64,000 bases of DNA from Zygnema cylindricum (lineage: Eukaryota > Streptophyta > Zygnematophyceae > Zygnematales > Zygnemataceae): positions 35,838 to 99,837 of the forward strand of contig JBBHKE010001612.1 in the NCBI GenBank assembly GCA_037447655.1. Direction: 5' to 3'. Positions 1 to 19,680 of this stretch are shown here, one piece after another (the first letter of the stretch is position 1; each line of letters opens with the position of its first letter). Below the pieces are notes generated by a model that saw nothing but the letters and a program-made list of their open reading frames with translations, ran no database searches and was not told the DNA's origin. The position numbers were made by a program, and so were the translations under genes.

Positions 1-515
1 CAATGCTCAATATCCAATATCCAATGTCCAATCTCCGATGTCCAATGTCCAATGTCCAATATACAATGTCCAATATCCAATGTCCAATATCCAATGTCCA
101 ATGTCCAATTTGAAATTTCCAATGTCCAATGTCCAATGTCCAATATCCAATGTCCAATGCCCAATATCCAATGTCCAATGTCAAATGTCCAATGTCTAAT
201 GTCCAATGTCCAATGTCCAATGTCCAATGTCCAGGCTCCAATATCTAATCTCCTATGTTGAATCTCCAATGTCCAACGTTCAATGTCCAATGTCCAATGT
301 CCAGCCTCCAATCTCCAATCTCCAATCTCCAATGTCCAATGTCCAATTTTCAATGTCCAATGTCCAATGTCCAATGTCCAATATCCAATGTCCAATATCC
401 AATGTCCAATGTCCAATATCCAATGTCCAATGTCCAATATTCAATGTCCAACCTCCAGTGTTCAATGTCGAATGTTCAATGTCAATTGTCCAATACCCAA
501 TGTCCGATGGCCCCT
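1..515. repeat. CCAATGT heptamer satellite
   Basis: Head-to-tail 7-bp units CCAATGT, with frequent CCAATAT and CCAATCT variants, run from the window edge to about position 515. Since 7 is not a multiple of 3, any reading frame cycles through the same seven codons. All forward frames are therefore long and open and give the same heptapeptide-like pattern (M-S-N-V-Q-C-P). These open frames are a by-product of the repeat, not genes. The array probably continues left of the window. Confidence 0.95.
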
Positions 516-1844
516 TCCGCAACAGTAAACATTTACCTCTTCTCCAACATGCTCTGTCTAACTATCAATGTCAATTATCCGAATTAGACATGAAACCTCC
601 AAGAATAACAACTATTCTCACTACGAAGGAAGAGTAGTTTAATTTTTATGAGTGAACTGTACCAGTATCTTCAAATGACAACGGGCAGTTCAATTGTTTG
701 CAATGTCTACAGTATAAAGACCAATTTTGTCGTCATGCCTGTTTTGTATAAATAATGTTTTAACTGAACATCATTTTTTTGTTTTGTTTGCGTACCTAAA
801 CAGATAGCATGAAAAATATCAGCTACACCAAAACTAATCCTCAAAACTTGCTTCACAAAATTGTGAAGCTAGAGGAGGATATCGAATCATGAGGGGAGTT
901 GGCTGGTTTCATAAAATTTCAACTTGAAGAAGGTAACACTACGAGTAAATTGAATTTAAAAAAAAATAACTACAAGTTGTTTTAGAAAAAACAACTTTCG
1001 AATGGTGCTCATGGTTTCAACAATTGTTTTGAGACGGTTTGAGGATCGAAAAGTGAGATAAAGATAGGTTTTGGAAAATGTTAACAAGTTAGTAAAGAGC
1101 CTTTGAAGGCATTCGAATGGCAAATCCCAACCGGAAAGGTGAACTGTTGCTATAAACTTCCATTTTCTTTATTTTTATTTTTATTTCTCACATTATTCAT
1201 TGTATATTTACTATAAATATGCATAGAATATGTTTCAGTCCAAATTCCTGTAGACACATGAAAAACAAAAGAACAGAAAGCCTAAGAAATATCTTGTATT
1301 TCAAATGCATGTAATCTAATATTTATACAACTAAAATTATAATATGACATTTTTTTTTTAACATTTGTAGAAAGACTCATTGGGTTATCTGTCACATTAT
1401 GTTTGTTCTCCAAAAATCGGCATCTGAAATTAGTTTTTACTCTTTTTTAATTATGTTGAGAGGTATTCTTTACTGTTTTTTATTCATTTTTATGTGTTCC
1501 TTTTCTGTACACAAAGGAAGAAAGTGTAACTGAAAAGCAAACCTTACTTTCTTTTTGTATTATATTCTAGTGATTTTTATCTCTTCTTTTCCAGTTTTTC
1601 TTACCTACACTTTGTGCATGTTTTCTTTTAAGTTTTCCAATCCTCTTTATTTCTATTTTGCAGCTAGAGTTTTTGCCTCGGATAATTTTTTTTTGAACGT
1701 TGCAAAGTTTTTCAAAAAGAGAACAAAGTTAAAAACAGTTTCAAACACTCACACTCTTCTCATAGAATGCTCAAATACACGATGTTTTTGGACATGAACG
1801 ATAAATGGGAATACTTCCAAGAAAAGCTATATTGAAAAACTAAT
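516..1844. other. AT-rich stretch without recognisable gene
   Basis: Low-complexity AT-rich DNA. The few open frames have no recognisable domain and no supporting splice structure. I see nothing else here. Confidence 0.5.
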
Positions 1845-4795
1845 TCCTCTCTCTCACTCTCCTCCCTTTCTCTCTCACTATTATCCTCATCTTAATCTTT
1901 CCCTCCTTTCCTTCTCCCACTACATCCCTCTCCTGTTCTCTCTTCTCTCTCCTGGACCCTCTCTCTTCTTCTCTTGCACTCTCACTCTCTCTCTCTCTCT
2001 CACGTACACATCTACCTCTCCCTTTCTTTTCAAGTTCTTCCACTATTTTTAACTCACTCCTTTCATGATTCATATCCATCTCTCACTTCTTTTCCCTCCC
2101 CTATTTCCTCGCATTTCTTTGAAGTTTTTTCATCACTTCTCTCAATCTGCTCCTCTCTCTCTCATCATATCCTTCTCCCTCTCCTTTTACCCCCCTCTCC
2201 CTCCCTTTCTTTTGAAGTTCTTCGATCACCTCCCTCTCTCACACAAACACAATGCTTCAAATCCTTTTTCCTCGTCTTTTCCCTTTCCCTCCTCCTCTCC
2301 CATTTCTTTGAAGTTCTTTCATTACCTCTCTCTCCCCGCCCCCCTCTCTTCTCTCTCTCGCTCGAACACACAATGCTTCATATCCTTTCCCTTTCCTTTC
2401 AAGTTCTTCCACTATTTAACTCAAACTTCTCTTATGCTTCATATCTTTCTCTCTTTTTTTCCCTCTCCCTCTCCCTTTTTTTCTGCTCTTTAATCACTTC
2501 TCTTTCTCAGTCCCTCATGCTTCATATCATTCTAACTCTTCTTTTCCCTCTACCTCTCCCTCTTTTTTTTTAATCTCTTTTATTACTCTCCTTTCATTCT
2601 TCATATCCTTCTCCCCCTTCTTTTCTCTCTCCCTCTCCCTTTCTTTCTTCCTGTCATTCAAGCACTTTTATCACTTCTCTCTCATGCTTCATATCCTTTC
2701 CCCTCTTTTTTTTTCTCTCCAAAACCCTCTCCCTTATATTTTAAGCTCTTTTAACGGTTTTCTCTCTCATGCGTTATATCTTTCTCCCTTTTTTTTCCCT
2801 TTCTCTCTCCTTTTTCTTTTAAGCCCTTTTGTGACTTCTCTCTCTCATTCTTCATATCCTTCTCCCTCTCTATCTCGTGTTTCTTTTAAGCTCTTTTATC
2901 AATTCTCTCTCTCATGCTGCATATCCGTCCCCTTCTCCTTTCTCTCTCCCTCTCCCTGTACCTTCTCTTTGAAGCTCTTTCATCACTTTTCTCTCTCATG
3001 TGTTATATCCTTCTCCCTCTTGTTTTCCCTCTCCCTCTCTCTTTTGTTTTAAGCTCTTTTATCACTTCTCTCTCTTATGCTTCATGTTCTTGTCCCTTTT
3101 CTTTCAATTCTCCCACTCCCTCTTACTTTTCTTTTAAGCTCTTTTATCACTTCTTCCTCCCTCATGCTTCATATCCTTCACCCTCTCCTTTTCCCTCTCC
3201 CTCTCCCTTCACTTATATTTTAAGCTCTCCCTTCACTTATATTTTAAGCTCTCCCTTCACTTATATTTTAAGCTCTTTTATGCCTTCCTCTCTTCTAATT
3301 CATATCCTTTTCCTTCTTCTTTTCCTTGTCCCTCTCTCTCCCCTTTCTCTTTTAAGTTCATTTATCATATCTTTCTCCGCTTCATACCCTTCTCACTCTT
3401 CTTTTCAACTCCCTCTGCCTCCCCCTTTCCCTGTTTTTTAAGCTCGTTTATCACTTCTCTCTCATAGTCCATATCCTTCTCCCTCTTCTTTTCTCTCTCC
3501 CTCTCTCTATTCTTTGAAGCTCTTTCATCGCTTTTTTCTCTCATGTTTCATTTACTTCTAACTCGTCTTTTCCTTCCCCCTTTTCCACTCCCTTTTCTTT
3601 TAATCTTTTTTATCACTTCTCTTTTAAGCCGCATATCTTTCTCCCTTGTCTTTTCTCTCTACCTCTCCCTCTTCCTTTCCTTTAAGCTCTTTTATCACAT
3701 CTCTCGCATGCGTTATATCCTTCTCCCTGTTCTTTCCCACTCCCTCTCCTATCACATATCTTTCTCATGCTCCACATCTTTCTCTCTCTTCATTTCTCTC
3801 TATTTCTCCCTCTTCCTTTTCTTTTAAGCTCTTCGGTCACTTCTCTCGCTCATGCTTTATATCCTTCTCCTTCCCTTTTCCCTCTCCCTCTCCCTCTCAC
3901 TCTCCCTCTCCCTCTCCCATTTCTTTAAAACTCTTTGATCACTTCTCTCTCTCATGCTTCATAATCGGTCCTTTTTCTTTTTTTTTTCTCTGCATCTCCC
4001 TCCTCCATTACTTTTAAGCTCTTTTATAACTTCTCTTGCATGCATCATATCCTTCTCTCTTTTCTTTTCCCTCTCCCTCTCCATCTCCTTTTTTTTCAAG
4101 GTGTTTTATCGCTTCTCTCTTATGCTTCATATACTTTTCCCTCTTCTTTATCCTCTCCCTTTCCTTTTTTTTTGCTTTTGAGCTCTTATATCACTCCCCT
4201 TTTGTCCTTCATATCCTCTCCCTTTTTTTTCCCTCTCTTGTATCACTTACTTCACATGCGTCATATCCTTTTCCCTTTTTTTTCCCTCTCCCTCTTCCTT
4301 TTCTCTTAAGGTTTTGTACTACTTCTCTCTGATGCGTCATAGCCTTCTCCCTCTTATTTTCCTCTCCCTTTTGCTCTCCCTTTTCTTGACAGCGCTTTTA
4401 TCACTTCTCTCTCATTCTTTACATCCTTCTTCCATTTTTTTTCCTCTCCCTTTTGTCTCTCATGTTTTTTTTTTTGCACTTTCTCTCTCCCTACACCTTT
4501 TCTTTTAAGCTCTTTTATCAACTCTCTTCTTTTTATGCTGCATATCTTCTCCGTTTCCCTTCCTTTCTACTTCTCCCTTTTTTTTTCCTTCTAATTTATT
4601 TTATTGCTTGTCTCTCTAATGCTTCATGTCCTTCTCCCTACTTTTTTCCCCGCTCTTTATTTCTTTCCATTTTAAAAAAAATTCTTTTATCGCTGTTCTC
4701 CCTTATTGTGCTCTACATCCTCTTCCCTTTCTTTTCCCTTCTCCCTTTTACCCTTCAATTTCTTTTAAGCTTTTTTATCACTTTTCTCTCTAGTG
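1845..4795. repeat. Polypyrimidine satellite, ~75-95 bp unit
   Basis: About 3 kb with the + strand almost purely C/T. A degenerate punctuation block, best stated as TAAGCTCTTTTATCACTTC followed by CTCTCATGCTTCATATCC, recurs roughly every 75-95 bp. I count about 32 blocks (for example near 2031, 2121, 2213, 2311, 2887, 3050, 3136, 3439, 3683, 4015, 4508 and 4767). The serine/leucine/phenylalanine-rich open frames on this strand come from composition. The strict purine/pyrimidine strand bias is compatible with triplex (H-DNA) formation. Confidence 0.9.
3205..3276. repeat. Perfect 24-bp triplication inside the satellite
   Basis: The unit CCCTTCACTTATATTTTAAG plus CTCT (24 bp) occurs three times without change, starting at 3205, 3229 and 3253. 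It looks like a recent local amplification within the older, diverged 75-95 bp satellite. Confidence 0.9.
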
Positions 4796-4829
4796 ATAGA
4801 ACATATTGATAGGTATATTGCCAAAACAG

Positions 4830-6060
4830 GGAGTGCTGGCTAGTTCTCACTAATTCATTGCTTGGGAAATGTTTTGAACCAGAGTAAAGAATAAAAGATA
4901 ATGGGAAAATGAATATTCAATCCTGTATAAATGGACGATATGGTCCGGTTTGATTTGCGAAAGAATGATACTTCATTAACGGGTTTAAGCTTCACAAAAA
5001 GAGCTCGGAGCTGATACCATGCGAAACGAGGAGACCAACGGAGGAAACTTAGGTTGTACGAGGAAAGAAAAGTAAGCCGAGGGAGCTATACGGAGACAAT
5101 TACGGAGACAAGTACGGATGTTGGTTCGACACACTCGACTTGCGTACAAAAACTTTATCGGGTCAGGTACACCTTTTCTAACTAAAGCGGTTCATGGGGA
5201 GATGCAAGCGTATTCACAATTCTAACAAGACATGCAATGTTGAAGCAATTTCTGCATTAGCATTTATGTTACTATTGAAAGTATTAAAAATCTCTCTTGA
5301 AGCTTATATCTAAATACACACATTTCAAAGTCCTAAACGCTACTATAGAAGTACACGTACTTTATATAAGCGCTGTGAACTTTGTAGTGGATTGAACATA
5401 CCTTTTATAGTGTGGAAATAGACTTCGTGGAACGCTTAATGGTTTGTACATACCTCTTGTAGGGTAGAAACGATTCTTAGTGGAATCGCCTTGGTAAATA
5501 GAATTCATTAGATGTAACTAGATCTACCAATATTAGTTACGACTAGTCCTCGATTTACCTTGAATCGACGTTTCACTTCACAATTTTAAGTCACTTGTCT
5601 TGCATGTATTATAATCAATCGGGAAAAAACATTTTTGGCGACAATCTTCCCACCTATTTTCTGTTGTTTGTCGTCTATTTATTTTCTGTCTTTTGGCTCT
5701 ACTTTTTTTTAACCTTCTCGTCTTGGTTTTGGCCTATCATTGCCTCACTTTCTTTAGCTACATCGTTAAAACCCGAGGATTATCATTTTTTCCCTTTTTT
5801 TTTTCTAAAAAAAAAAAAATCTATATATCTCGAGAGTTCCATTTATCCCTCTCTTAGCGATTTTGTACCTTGTCTAGGGCCGCGAATAATCACAACATTC
5901 TCTTTACATCTTTTTATAAACCTCTTTCCAAATGACTCTCCTATGATAATAATTTTTGGACTCCCTATTCATCCATTTTTGTCGAAGACCATCGGGTCTT
6001 AATTTTGAATTCATGACAGGGAGAAGTTCGCATATGGTATCATAGTATGCTATCCGTACA
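4830..6060 (+). mobile_element. Possible LTR retrotransposon remnant
   Basis: Around 6031 a CA dinucleotide is followed two bases later by TGGTATCATAGTATGC (6035 onward). This resembles the initiator-tRNA-Met primer-binding site that follows the 5' LTR of plant Copia elements (TGGTATCAGAGC). The preceding stretch has a TATA-like site near 4925. A second TGGTATCAGC-like site lies on the minus strand near 5010-5020. I found no gag-pol reading frame and no second LTR in the window, so this is at best a solo LTR or an old fragment. Confidence 0.25.
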
Positions 6061-7853
6061 TCTTTGTCAGTATGTAATCTTGCACTAATTTGGGTCATGA
6101 GAAATACTTGAGCACTTTTTGTCTATGTTCTTGACATTCATGTTAATATTTCAGTTCCCACTGGTACACCGCCCATCGTTATTACTGTTAATAACACTAA
6201 TTCTGTCGCAACTTTTTTTTGCCAAAAATCACGAATGACTACTAAACAATGAGGAGATAGGACTCTTATCACAGAATAATCAATAATATTCGTTTAAAAA
6301 AAAAAACGAAAATGAATAGAATGGGACGAAAAGCGAGATGTTAAGTTAGATGAAGTATGAAATATTGAGATAATCCAAAGCTAAAAAAAAACCATTAAAG
6401 CAACATGTGGAGTGAGACTTACGGGAGAAAGATACATAACACTCAAGAAGAGATTTAGGACATAATGAGAGGTGATAAAATTTCTAAGAAATGAGACACA
6501 TTTCAACAATTCAATTTTAACTCAAAAAACAGCACAATGTCACGTCACATTTTTCACATTTTACAAAAAAAAATGAATACAAAGTGATTTTTTCCAACAA
6601 AGACAACCATTGCAAACTCCATAGAAACTATTACAAAAAAAGAAAAAGAACAATGAACATCATAATTTTCCAATAAGAATTGAGAATCTCGATCGTAACC
6701 CACTTGAAGGTGAAGTACGGAGACCACATAAAGGGGGTGCAAAAAAAGAGCAACTAGAGTACCTAGACTAGGGCCACCACTGAGGGAGAGGAGGGAGGGA
6801 GTGAGGGAGAGGGGAAGAGGGAGGAGGAGAGGGACCCATGTTGTAGAGGGGGGGAGCGACCCATGTTGCAAAGGAGAAGAAAGAGAGGGAGAGGCAAAGA
6901 ATGAGGGAGAAAGAGAGGGAGACCCATGTTAGAAATGATGGGTTGATGATGATGTTGTTGTTACAGATGATGACGGTGATGATTAGTTTCTGATGTTGCC
7001 AATCAATTGTTGCAAGTTTTATAATGTCGCCACCACTACACCGCCCATCATTATTAGTGTTAAAGAAAAATTAGTGTACATGCGAAATCAGAATTAACAA
7101 TACTAATTTAATGCAAGGTGACGTGGCGTATTTTGGTCAACTTCCTTAAATGTAATTACGTGGCCTCCATTTGCCCACAGAATATCAAGCTTATGTAAAG
7201 CCCCTAGGATAATATTTGCCCTTTTGACTTTCCATCTGAATAAGTGCCACCCAATCAGACATATATTTTAACCAACCTCACCCCTACGAGGTTCCGACTC
7301 CCCTAAGTCAGACGCAAAAGAAATCTTCGAATTTGCTCCCTTGAGCAGTTAGTTATGGCTGACCAAAGATGGTCTATTTATACATAAGCACTCTCAGAGA
7401 GAGGCGCCCCAAAACTTGCTAAGTCCTAAGTCCTAGATCCCTCTCTGAATCCCCTACTATTGATGTACCCAACCAATCAAAAGGTTGTACATTACATGAA
7501 GGTTCAGATGCCGCTGTACTTTTGTACGGCCATGGTACGGCATGGCCGTCCCACTGACTCTTATCAGATCCGTAGCTATGGTTCCTCTCCCTATAATATC
7601 CGCTATCCACTGATATTATGCCACGAGTCATCCGATGATGTCGCCTCCATAAACCGCCAAATGTTCACTCCGGTACATCGGCTCTAATGTGAGCCGTCCT
7701 ATCTGAAACCGACATTTAATTCGCCCGTTCAAATAAATGTTACTTCGTTCATTTCGTGCGTCCCCGCTTATTGCGTGCGTCAGAGCTAGTACTATGTACT
7801 TACCGTAATTTGTTTATAGGTTTCACGTAAATGTTCAGTTTCAGTTTACAGTA
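6061..7853. other. Intergenic, two MITE left ends
   Basis: No gene is recognised. Two sequences beginning CACCGCCCATCGTTATTA (6167) and CACCGCCCATCATTATTA (7039), each preceded by TA, match the left terminus of the TA-flanked MITE family seen intact at 39146 and 15447. I could not find matching right ends, so these are probably truncated copies. A short purine-rich tract lies at 6780-6930. Confidence 0.5.
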
Positions 7854-8727
7854 GACGCTTTTTTGGGATTTTTTCAAAAGTCACGTACAATACGTAGAAA
7901 CTGTAAAAAATGAAAAAATCGCGCGATTTGAACAACTAGGGTATTTTCCATAGTTCAAAAGTAGGTGACCGTACGCCCATACAATATGCCTATTGTATGC
8001 AAAACATACAATATGCCCTTAAGACCCATATTGTATTGGCCGCAAAAGGAAATAAAATAGGGACAGGGTTGAGTTGCACATCGATCGATAGCGAATTAAA
8101 CGACATGTCTAAATTTTGAAAAAAAATCGGATAAAAAAATTTATTTCTGTGAGTTTTGAGGGACTTTTTATTTAAACCGTCAGATTTGGACGATCGGACG
8201 GTCGCCGATAAAAGTAGGCGATTTTAAAAAGATCACATGAAAAGCCCATAACACAACTTACGAAAGGACAATCTGTCATATTAGCGTCTTCAATTTTGAG
8301 GGCCACACTAAATAAAGCCTCAAATTGACCAACCAGGCAGTATGGGACGGTAAAAAAAAAAAAATACCACACTGCCAAAAAAATTACCAAAACCTACGGA
8401 CCAACCCGTTGGTGGCTTTTCCCCTGGAATGTCATCCTACGTCGTGTCAGTTCGCTAAAAAAAATCGTCCGGCGGCGTGCGCTGTACTTTGATCTTACGT
8501 CAGATTCGGACGTTCGTACAGGAGTGTGCACGACGCACACACATACAGTATGCCTACGTTGCGCGAGTTTTGTGCAAAGTTTTATGCGCCTACCAAAGGC
8601 CTACCATAAAAAAGCCTACTTTTGAACTATGGTATTTTCATAGTTGTTCAAATCGCGCGATTTTTTACTTTTTTCCGATTAAAACGTATAATTCGTGACT
8701 TTTGAATAAATCGGAAAAAAACGCGAT
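7854..8727. mobile_element. Fold-back element with ~120-bp inverted arms
   Basis: The segment ending near 7975 (containing TCGCGCGATTTGAACAACTA and CATAGTTCAAAAGTAGG) reappears reverse-complemented at about 8605-8727. The similarity runs outward through CAAAAGTCACG to both ends, giving arms of roughly 100-120 bp around a ~600-bp interior with no coding capacity. This is the structure of a non-autonomous fold-back or MITE-like transposon. Exact termini and target duplication were not resolved. Confidence 0.6.
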
Positions 8728-9000
8728 GTACTTTCTGACCGGTAAACTGAACGGAGAATTTACGGAAACTGTACGGTATGTACATTAACTGTACGGTTTT
8801 GTACCCAAAAAGTACGGAATTTGACTAAAAGATACGTTGCACTTCGTAGTACTTTCTGTCCGGTAAACTGAACAGAAATTTAACGGGAAAAATACGGAAT
8901 TGTACCAGAATTGTACGGAAAATGTACAAACTGCGGGATATGTAAAATTTATTTTTGTTTACATGTACGGAATTGTACGGAAAAAATTCATTAACGATTT
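8728..9000. repeat. GTACGGAA-rich dispersed repeat
   Basis: Contains two diverged copies of a block with CTTTCTGTCCGGTAAACTGA plus many GTACGGAA motifs. The reverse complement of the same block occurs at about 40670-40870 inside the hAT-like element there. This is a dispersed repeat shared between transposon nests. Confidence 0.55.
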
Positions 9001-9154
9001 TAACGATTTTTTCAAAAGGTTCAATGCGTTTGTTACGTATAATTCGTCGCGATTAAATCGTTCGCACGAAACGCCGTGAACAACTATGGGTATTTTCCTA
9101 ATTTAGTGCGGATAATACTTTTTATTGTCGAGCTACGATTCTAGCCATTGAGCC

Positions 9155-17300
<8,146 letters not shown>

Positions 17301-18168
17301 TTTGTCAAAATACCATTTTTGTAAATATTACAAAAAACCTTTATTTTTTTGTTTTTTTTAGTGAAAAGTATTTATCTAGAATGACCAATGTTATGTCTGC
17401 CCTGAAAAAAAACCAAAAGAAACTACATTTGTGGCGTTTTTTTAATTTCTTGTGGAAAATTGTTTGTCGCAAAATTAACATGTTTTTTTAGTCGTTTATT
17501 TCTTTTTTTATTTGTTCCGCTTCTGTCATATGTTATTGGTTAGATACGAGAGTTTTTTTTTCTAAAGGAAAGTCGCCAATTTTCAACCCTTTTTTTTTTT
17601 TTTTTTTTTGTGGTCAAAAATCAAAAGACATTTGTGTCGAAGTATTATTATTGGTATGGTGGGACGATATATTGGTAAAGCGTCACAATAATTTTTTTAT
17701 CGATGTACTGGATCAATATATTGCTTGTCGGCAAGACAAAAGGTGTTTATTGGTTATCAGTAAGAGAATAACGATACACAACCCTAGCAAAAAGTAACAA
17801 AAAGAGTCGAACGTCTTTTACCAAAATTAACGAAGACTTGGATTCTCTCAATATGACGAACCAGAATCAACGAAACAACAAAACGAACTTTTCAAAAATA
17901 AAGCCAAAGACGAGAGAGAAAAAGCGAGTGGGAGGGTGGGTGGGAGGTAAAGAGGGAGAGAAAGAGATAGGCATATACATATTTGAAAAATCATCCCTTT
18001 CTCAAAATACAATTGGTTTTAGAAAACCACATCTAATTTAATACACACAAAATTCGTTTTCATTTTTACTTTTTAACTTTTTCTCCAGGATTGTAATTTA
18101 TTTGTTATTATGTTTTGTCATTCTCTCCCATTCAGATATTGTTTTGCACTCTCTTTAATAACAGAGTA

Positions 18169-18348
18169 GCAGATTTTACTTCAGGAAATTCCGGTAAAGC
18201 CTTATCAGAGGATGTTATGCTTTGGGATTACATCTGTACAGAAAAAAATATTGTACCATTTTCACATCCCCGAACAGAATTCATTTTGCCATTTTGGCAA
18301 AATTGGAGACTAAATTACGTGGAAAACCTCATACCAGCAAAAAGATAA
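18169..18348 (+). CDS. Possible orphan terminal exon, unknown product
   Basis: After an acceptor-like TCTCTTTAATAACAG (ending 18168) an open frame of about 60 codons runs to a TAA at 18346-18348. Its composition is protein-like, including LSEDVMLWDYICTEK and LPFWQNWRLNY. It is not recognised. It does not splice in phase onto the preceding fucosyltransferase-like exon 8 through any strong donor I can see. It could be the last exon of an unseen transcript or a chance open frame. Confidence 0.25.
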   Translation, partial: ADFTSGNSGKALSEDVMLWDYICTEKNIVPFSHPRTEFILPFWQNWRLNYVENLIPAKR

Positions 18349-18854
18349 TATTTTTAGTTTTGGCATCCAACACATAAATTTCCCAATTGGATGAACTCCA
18401 CATTTTTTTGGCATTAACCTTATCATGCATGTTTTGGTTCGTCGTAAAGGAAAAAAACATGTTGGAAAACCAAACAGGTAAATACAAGCTACAATACAAG
18501 CTACTTAGTCCAATAATCCACGATGTGTATGATGTGCACAAATGCTTTATTGTTAAAACGACAAGATAAATACAGCAAAAACTGAAAAGAATACATGCTT
18601 ACTGCCATTCTACAATTTTTTGCTGCTAAATTAGGAAAGTGTCACAAGACATTGGTACCATTCTAGTAAGTGTTGATGTCACAACGCTGACAGTATTTCC
18701 ATCTATCTCTCAAAATTGGCACAATCATCTGGCTGATGTCTTTCAAGTCTTCTGATTACATATGTATGATATTGTCTTATGCTGAATGATTTCTTATTTA
18801 CATCTGATGACAGGTGAATGTCAACTTATGCCTGCTGATTGATTTCTTTTAATG

Positions 18855-19032
18855 GTGACCTAATGAAGACCTAATGATGATCTAATGATGACCTAATGAT
18901 GACCTGATGGTGACCTAATGGTGACCTAATGGTGACCTAATGAAGACCTAATGATGATCTAATGATGACCTAATGATGACCTGATGGTGACCTAATGATG
19001 ACCTAATGATGACCTAATGTTAACTTAATGTT
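18855..19032. repeat. 12-bp GACCTAATGATG minisatellite with higher-order unit
   Basis: Tandem GACCTAATGATG units with GATCTAATGATG, GACCTGATGGTG and GACCTAATGAAG variants. The variant order AAGACC-ATGATC-ATGACC-ATGACC-TGGTGACC occurs twice (about 18860 and 18935), so a block of about 70-80 bp has itself been duplicated. Confidence 0.85.
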
Positions 19033-19504
19033 GACCGCTTGTGCTGCATACTGCTCATACAGATAAGTGCCGAAAGGAGTCGTGATCCTTTTGGCTTCCT
19101 ACTGTTGACATTGTACTTAGGTTTCCTCGTGCCAATGGTTGCTGAGGCTGTGAATGTTATATTCCATTGAATTCATTGAAAAAGTATTCCTTAGTGTGAA
19201 TGGAAGATTTGATACTCTTTGTTTACCTTTTCAGGGTTAGCAAATTAAAAAGAGTTACGATTTTTGCCAGCTGGAATATTTTAGTTTGTAGGCTGACAAC
19301 AATGCCAGGATGACGTTCAGCTCCTTTTTGATTTCGCTACGGCTTGTCACGCTGATTTCAATAAGTCAGTGATTTTTTATTTTATTTTTGAATTGAGGAA
19401 ATATTGATCATTCGATCTAAGTACTCTTTGCACTTAAAAGAACTAAAATATTGTTGTTAGTAGTGTTATGCTATTCTCAATATACATATCAGCTATGTCT
19501 CATG

Positions 19505-19680
19505 CACACGTGTCCGATTGTCAGTTTGGAGACCGCCAATCGGAAGATAAAGAGTTTCATCTTTCCATAACAATCGTCGGATTAATAATCCGACAGTGTG
19601 CACAGCAGTAAATCAGTTTAAACGCCGAGAAAAAAACGCTAATTTTAGTTTAAACGCTAATAAACGATACAAGGTATACA
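19505..19680. mobile_element. MITE remnant, TA-flanked family
   Basis: Contains ACACGTGTCCGATTGTCAG, GGAGACCGCCAATCGGAAGA, CATCTTTCCATAACAATCGT, GGATTAATAATCCGACAGTG and a right part with AAACGCTAATAAACGATACA. These are the landmarks of the 38922/61581 family. The left inverted repeat is eroded. Confidence 0.65.

Noticed and set aside
52-637. Overlapping M-S-N-V-Q-C-P repeat open frames
   Set aside because: They arise automatically from the 7-bp satellite, are open in every forward frame, and show no gene structure.
1974-4809. Ser/Leu/Phe-rich open frames resembling membrane proteins
   Set aside because: They follow the CT-only composition of the satellite; the frames overlap and shift between units.
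5904-6098. Minus-strand 64-aa open frame with a protein-like texture
   Set aside because: No recognisable domain, no splice context, and it overlaps the primer-binding-like sequence. Too weak to call.
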